The notes under the pieces are model-generated. The model was not told where the DNA came from and did no database searches. It saw only the letters and a program-made list of their open reading frames with translations. The translations under genes and the position numbers were made by a program. Of a DNA stretch of 7,372 nucleotides, positions 1 through 4,950 are shown one piece after another. Within the stretch, counting starts at the first letter, position 1, and every line of letters begins with the position of its first letter. This DNA is from Hydrogenothermaceae bacterium (GTDB taxonomy: Bacteria; Aquificota; Aquificia; Aquificales; Hydrogenothermaceae): assembly GCA_015490675.1 (NCBI GenBank), contig WFXI01000220.1:1-7372 (forward strand), given 5' to 3'.

Positions 1-612
1 GTTGGAAATACAGTAATAGATGCTTTATTCTTAGGATTAGATATTATCAAACAGTATGGAGAAGAAAAGTTTTATAATTATTTTTCTTTCGTAGATTTTT
101 CAAAAAGGATTATATTAGTTACTGGTCATAGGAGAGAAAGTTTTGGGAAACCTTTTGAAAACATATGTTACGCATTAAAAGAAATAGCCAATAATTTCGA
201 GGATGTAGAGATAATCTATCCGGTACATCTTAACCCAAATGTAAGAGAACCAGTAAATAGGATTTTAAAATATCAGAAAAATATTCATTTAATAGAACCT
301 TTGCCATATTCATATTTAATATGGTTAATGAATAAGTCTTATTTAGTTTTAACTGACTCTGGTGGTATTCAAGAGGAAGCTCCTGGATTGGGAAAACCCG
401 TATTAGTTATGAGAAATGTAACTGAGAGAATTGAGGGTATAGAAGCTGGAACAGCTAAACTCGTTGGGACAGAAAAAGAAAAAATAATTAGTAATATTTC
501 AATCTTACTTGAAAATAAAGAAGAATATGATAGAATGGCTAAAGCTATAAATCCTTACGGCGATGGAAGAAGTTCTCAAAAAATAAAAAAAATAATGAGA
601 AAATATCTATAA
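1..612 (+). CDS. wecB: UDP-N-acetylglucosamine 2-epimerase, C-terminal part (5' end outside window)
   Basis: The cytoplasmic enzyme interconverts UDP-GlcNAc and UDP-ManNAc, supplying ManNAc-type sugars for surface polysaccharide. The frame is open from base 1 for 203 residues to TAA, roughly the second half of a family member of about 370-380 aa. Visible family signatures, in window residue numbers, are GNTVIDAL (2-9), the active-site block TGHRRESFG (41-49), YPVHLNPNV near 76, and the nucleotide-binding TDSGGIQEEAP (118-128) followed by LGKPVLVMR. One oddity is that the normally conserved TERPE reads TERIE here. The start lies upstream of the window; the internal TTG at 301 is not a start because homology is continuous across it. 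In many bacteria this gene sits in an O-antigen or capsule cluster, so the left edge is probably the end of such a cluster. The assignment rests on strong family motifs. Confidence 0.95.
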   Translation, partial: VGNTVIDALFLGLDIIKQYGEEKFYNYFSFVDFSKRIILVTGHRRESFGKPFENICYALKEIANNFEDVEIIYPVHLNPNVREPVNRILKYQKNIHLIEPLPYSYLIWLMNKSYLVLTDSGGIQEEAPGLGKPVLVMRNVTERIEGIEAGTAKLVGTEKEKIISNISILLENKEEYDRMAKAINPYGDGRSSQKIKKIMRKYL

Positions 613-643
613 AGATAGAACAAAATAAAAATTAAAGAAGTAA

Positions 644-754
644 ATGAAAATCATACAGTGTATTAAAAATGATAAGCTTTTTATTAGAGATGGATATATT
701 ATGAAACTAAAATGCCTATGTAGAGGAATAAAAGCAATGTTCAATGCTCAGTGA
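644..754 (+). CDS. Possible truncated 36-codon ORF just after wecB
   Basis: An ATG lies 32 bases after the wecB stop, preceded by a purine-rich AAAGAAG that could act as a weak ribosome binding site. It opens a frame beginning MKIIQCIKNDKLFIRDGY and ending at TGA (752-754). The composition resembles the N-terminus of a sugar-transfer enzyme of the kind that often follows wecB, but I cannot name a family from this length. Reading past the TGA gives about ten more sensible residues, then a second TGA and finally a TAA just before the insertion sequence. That looks like a decayed gene start rather than a complete small protein. It could also be chance. The rest of 613-818 holds no terminator or RNA gene that I can see. 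Confidence 0.3.
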   Translation: MKIIQCIKNDKLFIRDGYIMKLKCLCRGIKAMFNAQ

Positions 755-760
755 TGCTCT

Positions 761-822
761 TATCTAAAGGTAGTCAAAATCAGTTGATATATTTGTAAAG
801 CCGAAAACAATAGCTAAAGGTA
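761..822. repeat. Short imperfect direct repeat (761-772 and 811-822)
   Basis: TATCTAAAGGTA at 761-772 recurs as TAGCTAAAGGTA at 811-822, 11 of 12 matching, with starts 50 bp apart. The second copy ends inside the first four bases (GGTA) of the insertion sequence terminus. The first copy is followed by GT, so its GGTAGT matches the first six bases of the other IS end. It may be a trace of an earlier IS end or chance in AT-rich DNA. Confidence 0.3.
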
Positions 823-835
823 TTTAGTTAATAAG
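819..835. repeat. IS terminal inverted repeat, transposase 3' side
   Basis: GGTATTTAGTTAATAAG matches 14 of 17 positions of the opposite end, with 12 of the outermost 13 identical. The transposase TAA stop is read from within this repeat (828-830). Confidence 0.65.
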
Positions 836-1439
836 CTTTTGTCTTTCTTTTTAACATGGCTAATTTACTTCTCAAAAATGAATGTAAACATTCATTCCAG
901 TTAGTATATCCATATTTTTTCACTTTCCTATTACCTAAATTTTCATAAATCCTATAATCATCTGTTTGTATTTCTTTAGCTACAGGAATTTGATAATAAA
1001 ATTTCCAAAAAGTATCCTCGTCTCTTTTCCCTATTTCAAAAAACTTAAAGTCTTTGTCAAATACTGCAGTCCATATCCATATATCGTTTTCTTTGCTTCA
1101 TACATAAGTCCACATTTCATCTAATCCAGCTCTTTTGAAAGTTTTACTTTGGAATGCTTTCTTTCTTCCTTCTATTTTTTTTATCGCTTTTTCTCCTTCT
1201 GCTCTAATCCAGCTACGAACTGTCTCATAAGGAACTTCTAATGAACGTGCTATTACTGCTATTTCAACCCCATCTGTATGCAGTCTTATCGCTATTTTCT
1301 TTAGGTAGTCTGGATAATGTCTTCTTTCCGGGTTTTCTACAAAAATTCTCTCGCACTCTTTACATAAATATCTTTGCTTCCTTTGATTTGATTTTCCATT
1401 TTTTACTGTTCTTTGTGAACCACAATATACACACCTCAT
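828..1439 (-). pseudogene. IS1-family transposase with in-frame TGA
   Basis: The frame begins at ATG 1439 and spans 203 codons plus TAA, interrupted by TGA at codon 114 (1098-1100). The N-terminus has the IS1 InsA-type zinc finger (C3-x2-C6 and C26-x2-C29), then a helix-turn-helix around residues 58-80 (EVPYETVRSWIRAEG). After DEMWTYV, where IS1 proteins normally have glycine, comes the TGA. The same frame then resumes with unmistakable InsB-type catalytic sequence: WIWTAVFD, TDDYRIY near 159-165, and NWNECLHSFLRSKL near 180-193, ending RKTKAY. The DDE residues would be D107, D160 or D161, and E183. A single GGA-to-TGA change explains the interruption, so the ancestral form was a single-ORF transposase. 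The C-terminus stops slightly earlier than I expect for the family. Unless the TGA is read through, the element cannot move itself. Confidence 0.85.
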
Positions 1440-1463
1440 AATTTTTATTTTACGTTAAATCTA

Positions 1464-1480
1464 CTCTTTAACTAACTACC
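1464..1480. repeat. IS terminal inverted repeat, transposase 5' side
   Basis: On the minus strand this reads GGTAGTTAGTTAAAGAG, pairing with 819-835. It lies 25 bp upstream of the transposase ATG. The neighbouring secreted-protein frame meets its TAG inside this repeat (1476-1478). Confidence 0.65.
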
Positions 1481-1889
1481 CATTACCATTATATCCTACA
1501 CCTAACCAAGCTTTTGTATTACTATAAGGGGAATCCATAGGTTTTATTGGAGATACTATAGGAGATATTGCGTAACAAGATTTTTTACCTGTCGTTTCAT
1601 CTTTTGATGTAACAATTTCCCATCCTGCATAAGACTTTTGAAAAAAATGAGAGAAATAGTAAAAAAGAAAAAAATTATCTGGAAAACTTTCATTATAATC
1701 CTCCCTGTATTTTATACTTACATTTGTGAAAGACATTTGAACTGTCGACCCTAATCTATCGATTAAACTATAATATGCTCTACCCTGGCCCAACTCCTGA
1801 CACAACCTACAATATAAAGTTATATATTTCTCAAAGTTCGAAAAATTTTCTATAGATGAGATAGAAAAGAGAGAAAGTAAAATAAAGAC
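1476..1889 (-). pseudogene. Remnant of an exported hypothetical protein, cut off by the IS
   Basis: The open frame runs from just after a TAA (1890-1892) to a TAG that lies inside the IS repeat, about 137 codons. It begins with a hydrophobic VFILLSLFSISS stretch like a signal-peptide core, followed by a polar segment, C27 and C30, GQGRAYYSLIDRLGS, then GWEIVTSKD near 89 and TGKKSCYAIS near 100, ending WLGVGYNGN at the IS junction. No ATG, GTG or TTG precedes the hydrophobic stretch. The first canonical start, TTG at 1805, would discard it. The start codon therefore seems lost, or a frameshift separates it. The W-x-V ... K-x-C-Y-x-I-S pattern loosely recalls small periplasmic proteins such as the IalB type, but that is weak and I do not assign a family. 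Both ends look damaged, so it is probably non-functional. Confidence 0.5.
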
Positions 1890-1938
1890 TTAATAATCGA
1901 AAAGTGGAATTTCTAAAATAAAACTTACAAATACAAAC

Positions 1939-2382
1939 TTACATTAATTTGCTGAAGAAATCCAGAATACCAACTTCTATCTTCATTTTTAAGTTCCTCG
2001 AAAAGTTTATTGACAAAAATAAAGATAAGTTCTCATATTCATTAAGATAAAGAAGATATTTGTAATTAACAGCAGATATATGATTACACTTTGTTAAAAA
2101 TTTCATATGTCTGCTTGACATTATCCAAAATAGCATTTGATGGAGGGGATAGGTATGACAACAATAACGCATATGTAGGATAAACAGATCTGATTTCTTT
2201 TTCCAAAAAATTTTTAAATTGAAAATATCTTTATAATAAAGAGAACATTCTATTCCTTTATTTTTTTCAGATTTTTTGTTGTTCTGTAAATAAAATATTA
2301 AACTATTTTTTTCTATTTCTTTTATGCTTTGTTCAAAAACTTTTTTATATCTGTTCCATAATAATATATTTAATAAGTTCAT
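1939..2382 (-). CDS. Hypothetical protein, function unknown
   Basis: This is a 147-codon frame from ATG 2382. An in-frame TTG at 2394 would add four residues, and neither start has a good Shine-Dalgarno. The product is rich in Lys, Leu, Asn, Tyr and Phe, with an aromatic/histidine/cysteine patch in the middle (MRYCCHTYPLHQMLFW), no clear signal peptide, and no motif I can assign. An open frame this long is unlikely by chance at this base composition, and nothing convincing is encoded on the opposite strand, so it is probably a real gene or a recent remnant. It lies between the glycosylase gene, about 60 bp upstream on the same strand, and the exported-protein remnant downstream. It might be co-transcribed with the restriction operon by read-through, since no hairpin terminator is visible at 2383-2443. 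Confidence 0.4.
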   Translation of the reverse strand: MNLLNILLWNRYKKVFEQSIKEIEKNSLIFYLQNNKKSEKNKGIECSLYYKDIFNLKIFWKKKSDLFILHMRYCCHTYPLHQMLFWIMSSRHMKFLTKCNHISAVNYKYLLYLNEYENLSLFLSINFSRNLKMKIEVGILDFFSKLM

Positions 2383-2443
2383 ATAGTTTGCCAAATAAAT
2401 TTTGTATTTAATTACACCAGCTAAAAATTTTAGTAACCTTTCT

Positions 2444-3124
2444 CTATTTATAAACGATTTTATTTTTATCTATGGTTGAATAATAGCAACAAATTTCCTT
2501 TGCAGGGCATATTTGGCATTTAGGATTTTTTGCCTTACAAATTATAGCTGCGAAATCTAATACTGCATAGTTAAAATACGGTGTTCCTGATTGTTCTACC
2601 AAAGATTTTGCAAATTTCCAAAAATTTTTATCCTCTTTTGCCCTCTTTTTAGTAGTTTTAAGACAGAATACACGCTCTATTACACGAATAAAATTTCTGT
2701 CTAATAAAGGTTCTAAAGATCCAGCTGAAAATGATAAAATCGCATTAGCTGTATATTCACCTATACCTGGAATTTCTAAAAGTTCTTGTTTTTCAGTAGG
2801 AAATTTCCCTGAGAAGTTCTTAATTATATATTCTGCAGCTGATTTTAACTGTCCAGTTCTCTGTTTATACATACCTAACGGTCTGATTATTTTTATGATT
2901 TTTTCCTTGTCTGCTGTATATAAATCTTTTACGGTAGGAAAAGTTTCAACAAATTGGCTGTATATTTGTTTTACCTGCGAAGATGTCGTTTTTTTAAGCA
3001 AAACTTCTGCTACGAATATTTTATAAGGATCGTTGGTTTCCCTCCAAGGAAAATTTCTTTTGTGTTTTTTCCACCATGTTAGTAATTTTTCTACAAATAT
3101 CTTTTTATTAGCATAATTTTTCAT
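2444..3124 (-). CDS. HhH-GPD DNA glycosylase with 4Fe-4S cluster, probable T:G mismatch (Mig-type) glycosylase
   Basis: The 226-aa protein belongs to the Nth/MutY superfamily. It has FPWRETNDPY (25-34), E40 in VAEVLLKKTT, a helix-hairpin-helix LEIPGIGEYTA (116-126), catalytic D142 in LLDRNFIRV, and a cluster loop C196-x6-C203-x2-C206-x5-C212. It lacks the C-terminal NUDIX-like domain of full-length MutY, and position 124 is Tyr, where endonuclease III has the catalytic Lys and MutY has Ser. Tyr there, together with LLKKTT, matches Mig.MthI, the thymine glycosylase beside the GGCC system MthTI. The inferred job is removing T from T:G mismatches formed when the 5-methylcytosine made by the adjacent methyltransferases deaminates. 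The start (ATG 3124) overlaps the upstream gene by 17 bp with no strong Shine-Dalgarno, suggesting translational coupling. Superfamily assignment is near certain; T:G specificity is inferred from Tyr124 and context. Confidence 0.9.
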   Translation of the reverse strand: MKNYANKKIFVEKLLTWWKKHKRNFPWRETNDPYKIFVAEVLLKKTTSSQVKQIYSQFVETFPTVKDLYTADKEKIIKIIRPLGMYKQRTGQLKSAAEYIIKNFSGKFPTEKQELLEIPGIGEYTANAILSFSAGSLEPLLDRNFIRVIERVFCLKTTKKRAKEDKNFWKFAKSLVEQSGTPYFNYAVLDFAAIICKAKNPKCQICPAKEICCYYSTIDKNKIVYK

Positions 3125-3914
3125 ATTTTTTTTGACACACTTCTTTTGGTTTTAAAACAATTGTATAATCACCTCGGGATCTACCAGAACCAGTAGTTAC
3201 AGAAAACTTTATCTCGGTATATTCTTTATGGGATAATTGACAATCTTGGTAGAAGAAATGAGCACAATAAGGTTCTTGGAAAATCCCTATGCCCCATAAT
3301 AGCTGATCCTTAAGTTTTTTATTTTCTTCGATGGTTTTTATTATTTTCTCTACAGCTCCTTCTTTTATTTTTTTTAACGAGTCTGTCGAGTTTAAATCAA
3401 ATTCTGCAGGGTTTATTATTCTCTCTTTGGTTAAGAATTCTTTCAGTGCAGCCTCGTTTGTACCCCATCCTTTTATTACATTCAGATTTTTATCATCTGG
3501 TTCTATATACAAAGAAGCAGCTGCCCCCAATTCTGCATTTCCAAAAATGTGTTTGAAGGGTGCTGGAGAAATTTTTACTAAAGTGTAATTTTTAGATCCT
3601 TTTTGCTTTACCGAAATTCCTGTTTCAGGTATAGGTTCATACTTTAAAGAACACAATATCTCTACATCGGATAAATATTCTTTATGTATGTTATCTTCGG
3701 CAGCGATAAGAAAAACGTCTGCTTTAGGGAAAATTTTATGCTTATGTATAGAAGATCCTTGCTTTGTTTGTACATGCACTGCATATATTTTTTTCCTATC
3801 TGTGTATTCCTGTGGAATTTTAAAAATTTTGATAATCTTATCTTGTTTCATTTTGTTAATTTTTTTTACCAGTTCTATTTCATCGTTTAAAGCTTTATTG
3901 TGAGTTTCCCCCAT
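3108..3914 (-). CDS. Putative restriction endonuclease subunit (unrecognised 268-aa protein)
   Basis: I do not recognise a named family. The 268-aa product has P63-K64-A65-D66 followed by a hydrophobic strand (VFLI), then about 35 residues later E98 and GISVKQKGSKNY with S101-V102-K103. A (P)K-x-D ... S-x-K arrangement across two beta strands is a known degenerate form of the PD-(D/E)xK nuclease core in type II restriction enzymes. A further distinctive block is KHIFGNAELGAAASLY (121-136). The C-terminal GSGRSRGDYTIVLKPK (242-257) is basic and could contact DNA. Start ATG 3914 is supported by AGGAG at 3922-3926, 7 bases upstream, inside the preceding gene, which it overlaps by 20 bp. Position between a C-type regulator, two methyltransferases and a repair glycosylase makes an endonuclease role likely, alone or with the 242-aa neighbour. 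Nuclease activity is inferred. Confidence 0.65.
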   Translation of the reverse strand: MGETHNKALNDEIELVKKINKMKQDKIIKIFKIPQEYTDRKKIYAVHVQTKQGSSIHKHKIFPKADVFLIAAEDNIHKEYLSDVEILCSLKYEPIPETGISVKQKGSKNYTLVKISPAPFKHIFGNAELGAAASLYIEPDDKNLNVIKGWGTNEAALKEFLTKERIINPAEFDLNSTDSLKKIKEGAVEKIIKTIEENKKLKDQLLWGIGIFQEPYCAHFFYQDCQLSHKEYTEIKFSVTTGSGRSRGDYTIVLKPKEVCQKKYEKLC

Positions 3915-4623
3915 TCATTTGCTCCTTTAATTTGTTTATGTATTCAATGTTTTCTTTTATTGTGCCCCACTTTATTTGTATATTACCTCTGTTCCTTTCA
4001 GAGGTTCTACCCCATGCCTGGAATGTTAAAGGCCCTACATATATAAACCCTTTTCTTTCTAAATACCGATGTAATTTTTTATCTTCTTTATTGTTTGTTA
4101 TCACTTCTATCGCAGGTCGCAGCTCTGTATATACTCCTTCTTCAACTTTTCCGTAGTAAATATAATCTGCTGTGTTTTCTGTGTATAACCCTGTAACCAA
4201 AAATCTTTCCAAAAGAACTTTCAGATTTTGCTCGAAAAAATTATTTAGCTTATTAAATACAGCAGGTTTTTTTTTATAAAGTTCTCTTGCCCCCTTTCTT
4301 TCGCAAATAAACCATCTTATTTCATCTAAGATTTCTTGCGAAGCCGAAAGTTGTTCTTTGCAAAACTTCAAGAATTCTGGAAGAGGTTCTTGATGGACGC
4401 TGTTTCCTGAACCGTATTTTGCGCTGATATAAGCTTCTTTGTCCCCTATTTTGATTTTTAAATCAGCTTTAAAATTTCCACCGATTTCCTCAGCTATTAC
4501 TTCATCGTTTGGCATAACTTGTGGGTTAATTTCTTTGCACAGCGACTGCCATACAGGGCATAAATACTTATACTTCTTCCCATTTAAATAATTAACTATT
4601 TCTTTTTCTTTTCCCTTTCCCAT
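3895..4623 (-). CDS. Putative restriction endonuclease subunit (unrecognised 242-aa protein)
   Basis: No named family is recognised. E45/E46, then K52-A53-D54 in FKADLKIKIG, are followed by AYISAKYGSGNSVHQE (64-79), in which S67-A68-K69 occupies the place of the E-x-K lysine of PD-(D/E)xK nucleases and H77-Q-E79 adds possible metal or DNA ligands. The C-terminal part has GPLTFQAWGR (197-206) and NIQIKWGTI (214-222), a Trp/Arg-rich region that could be DNA-binding. The same K-A-D ... S-x-K signature occurs in the next gene, so the two may form a heterodimeric enzyme. Alternatively one cuts and the other is accessory. ATG 4623 has a strong GGAGG at 4628-4632, four bases upstream, within the end of the controller gene, which it overlaps by 28 bp. 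The context is strong, but the biochemical role is inferred from motif spacing and neighbours. Confidence 0.65.
   Translation of the reverse strand: MGKGKEKEIVNYLNGKKYKYLCPVWQSLCKEINPQVMPNDEVIAEEIGGNFKADLKIKIGDKEAYISAKYGSGNSVHQEPLPEFLKFCKEQLSASQEILDEIRWFICERKGARELYKKKPAVFNKLNNFFEQNLKVLLERFLVTGLYTENTADYIYYGKVEEGVYTELRPAIEVITNNKEDKKLHRYLERKGFIYVGPLTFQAWGRTSERNRGNIQIKWGTIKENIEYINKLKEQMNGGNSQ
3922..3926 (-). promoter_or_regulatory. Ribosome binding site for the 268-aa gene
   Basis: The minus strand reads AAAGGAG, with the AGGAG core seven bases before ATG 3914. It lies inside the end of the 242-aa gene and supports the 20-bp overlap as genuine. Confidence 0.7.
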
Positions 4624-4862
4624 ACTTCCTCCATGCCTTCAAAAAAAGCACCGACTTCAACATTGTATATTTTCGAAAGAAAAAATATTTCTATAGGAGA
4701 CAATTTTCTTTCACCGGATTCAATTTTTGCTATGAATGATTGGGGTTTTCCCATCCTGTCAGCTACTTCTTTTTGAGAAAGACCTGCTTTTTTTCTTGCT
4801 TTTCTTAAGTTTTTTATAAAAACCTCTTTTAATAACTCTTGTATTTCGGAATATCTTTTCAC
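4596..4862 (-). CDS. XRE-family controller (C) protein of the restriction-modification system
   Basis: This small 88-aa DNA-binding regulator has a helix-turn-helix across residues 17-72: NLRKARKKAGLSQKEVADRM, then QSFIAKIESGERKLSPIEI, with the recognition helix around 41-49. Size and fold match C proteins that delay endonuclease expression after entry into a new host. It heads the operon containing the putative endonucleases and is divergent from the methyltransferases, a standard C-regulated layout. The GTG at 4862 is the only usable start because an in-frame TAA lies just upstream. No Shine-Dalgarno precedes it. The -10 box (4872-4877) places the transcript start 3-4 bases before GTG, so the mRNA is probably leaderless, as reported for several C genes. 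It likely binds the inverted repeat at 4892-4912. The lysine-rich C-terminus (EREKKKK) overlaps the next gene. A plain XRE repressor is the alternative. Confidence 0.88.
   Translation of the reverse strand: MKRYSEIQELLKEVFIKNLRKARKKAGLSQKEVADRMGKPQSFIAKIESGERKLSPIEIFFLSKIYNVEVGAFFEGMEEVWEREKKKK
4628..4632 (-). promoter_or_regulatory. Ribosome binding site for the 242-aa gene
   Basis: The minus strand reads GGAGG four bases before ATG 4623. It lies inside the controller gene and fixes the start of the downstream gene. It contrasts with the controller itself, which has no such site. Confidence 0.75.
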
Positions 4863-4871
4863 AACAAATGT

Positions 4872-4901
4872 ATTTTAAAACATTCTTTAATAATATCCCA
4901 A
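4872..4901 (-). promoter_or_regulatory. Predicted promoter of the controller/endonuclease operon
   Basis: On the minus strand, TTGGGA (4901-4896, 4 of 6 to the sigma70 -35) is followed after 18 bp by TAAAAT (4877-4872, 5 of 6 to -10). The predicted start near 4865-4866 leaves only 3-4 bases before the GTG. The -35 lies entirely inside one arm of the inverted repeat at 4892-4912, so a bound regulator would directly affect polymerase access. Confidence 0.6.
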
Positions 4902-4912
4902 ATTGGGATATT
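4892..4912. promoter_or_regulatory. Perfect inverted repeat, probable operator for the C protein
   Basis: The arms AATATCCCAA (4892-4901) and TTGGGATATT (4903-4912) are exact reverse complements separated by a single A. This GC-bearing dyad stands out in a very AT-rich gap between divergent genes. It covers the -35 of the leftward promoter and ends six bases before the extended -10 of the rightward one. That is the expected place for a dimeric XRE-type regulator controlling both directions. It is not the GACT/AGTC box known from PvuII-like C proteins. I see only one copy, whereas many C operators have two. Confidence 0.7.
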
Positions 4913-4917
4913 TTATA

Positions 4918-4926
4918 TGATATAAT
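4918..4926 (+). promoter_or_regulatory. Extended -10 promoter of the methyltransferase operon
   Basis: TGATATAAT is a perfect TATAAT with the TGn extension. A good -35 at 17 bp is absent. The only TTGGGA upstream is 12 bp away, in the operator arm, and is too close. Transcription would start near 4933, giving a leader of under 20 bases before ATG 4951. Confidence 0.6.
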
Positions 4927-4940
4927 TTTTATAAATTATT

Positions 4941-4944
4941 GGAG
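4941..4944 (+). promoter_or_regulatory. Ribosome binding site deciding the start of the first methyltransferase
   Basis: GGAG lies six bases before ATG 4951 and three before ATG 4948. An in-frame TTG at 4939 overlaps the site and would leave it no use. ATG 4951 is therefore preferred. Confidence 0.6.
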
Positions 4945-4950
4945 AAAATG

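Larger units (their letters stand above)
819..1480 (-). mobile_element. IS1-family insertion sequence, inactive
   Basis: This is a 662-bp element, close to the 700-800 bp usual for IS1-family members, with one transposase frame on the minus strand filling nearly all of it. The boundaries were set by imperfect terminal inverted repeats: 1480 reading leftward on the minus strand gives GGTAGTTAGTTAAAGAG, and 819 reading rightward gives GGTATTTAGTTAATAAG (14 of 17 identical). The transposase stop codon lies inside the 819-side repeat. IS1 elements normally create 8-9 bp target duplications, but the flanks (811-818 TAGCTAAA, 1481-1488 CATTACCA) do not match. That suggests post-insertion deletion, recombination between elements, or decay. 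Both flanks carry genes that look broken at or near the element. The exact ends are inferred from sequence symmetry only. Confidence 0.75.

Noticed and set aside
613..817. Minus-strand continuation of the exported-protein remnant across the IS (a frame reading VFGFTNISTDFDYL)
   Set aside because: An 8-bp duplication would restore the frame, but no duplication is present and the frame meets several stops within 60 codons, so it is not supported as one gene.
1241..1441. Plus-strand open frame opposite the transposase
   Set aside because: It is the complement of the well-supported IS1 transposase and encodes low-complexity Leu/Phe-rich sequence.
2421..2433. CTAAAAATTTTAG palindrome downstream of the glycosylase gene as a terminator
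   Set aside because: It has only six A/T-rich base pairs, a one-base centre that cannot form a loop, and no T-run on the transcribed side.
2444..3124. Calling the glycosylase MutY (adenine glycosylase)
   Set aside because: It is too short for MutY, lacks the C-terminal 8-oxoG-sensing domain, has Tyr instead of Ser in the hairpin, and sits in an m5C restriction operon.
3331..4156. Several plus-strand open frames (3331-3588, 3684-3903, 3932-4156)
   Set aside because: All lie opposite the putative endonuclease genes, which have good ribosome binding sites and operon context. The products are Phe/Ile/Ser-rich antisense sequence.
4939..4941. TTG at 4939 as the start of the first methyltransferase
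   Set aside because: It overlaps the GGAG site that properly serves ATG 4948/4951, and the four extra residues are outside the conserved start of the family.
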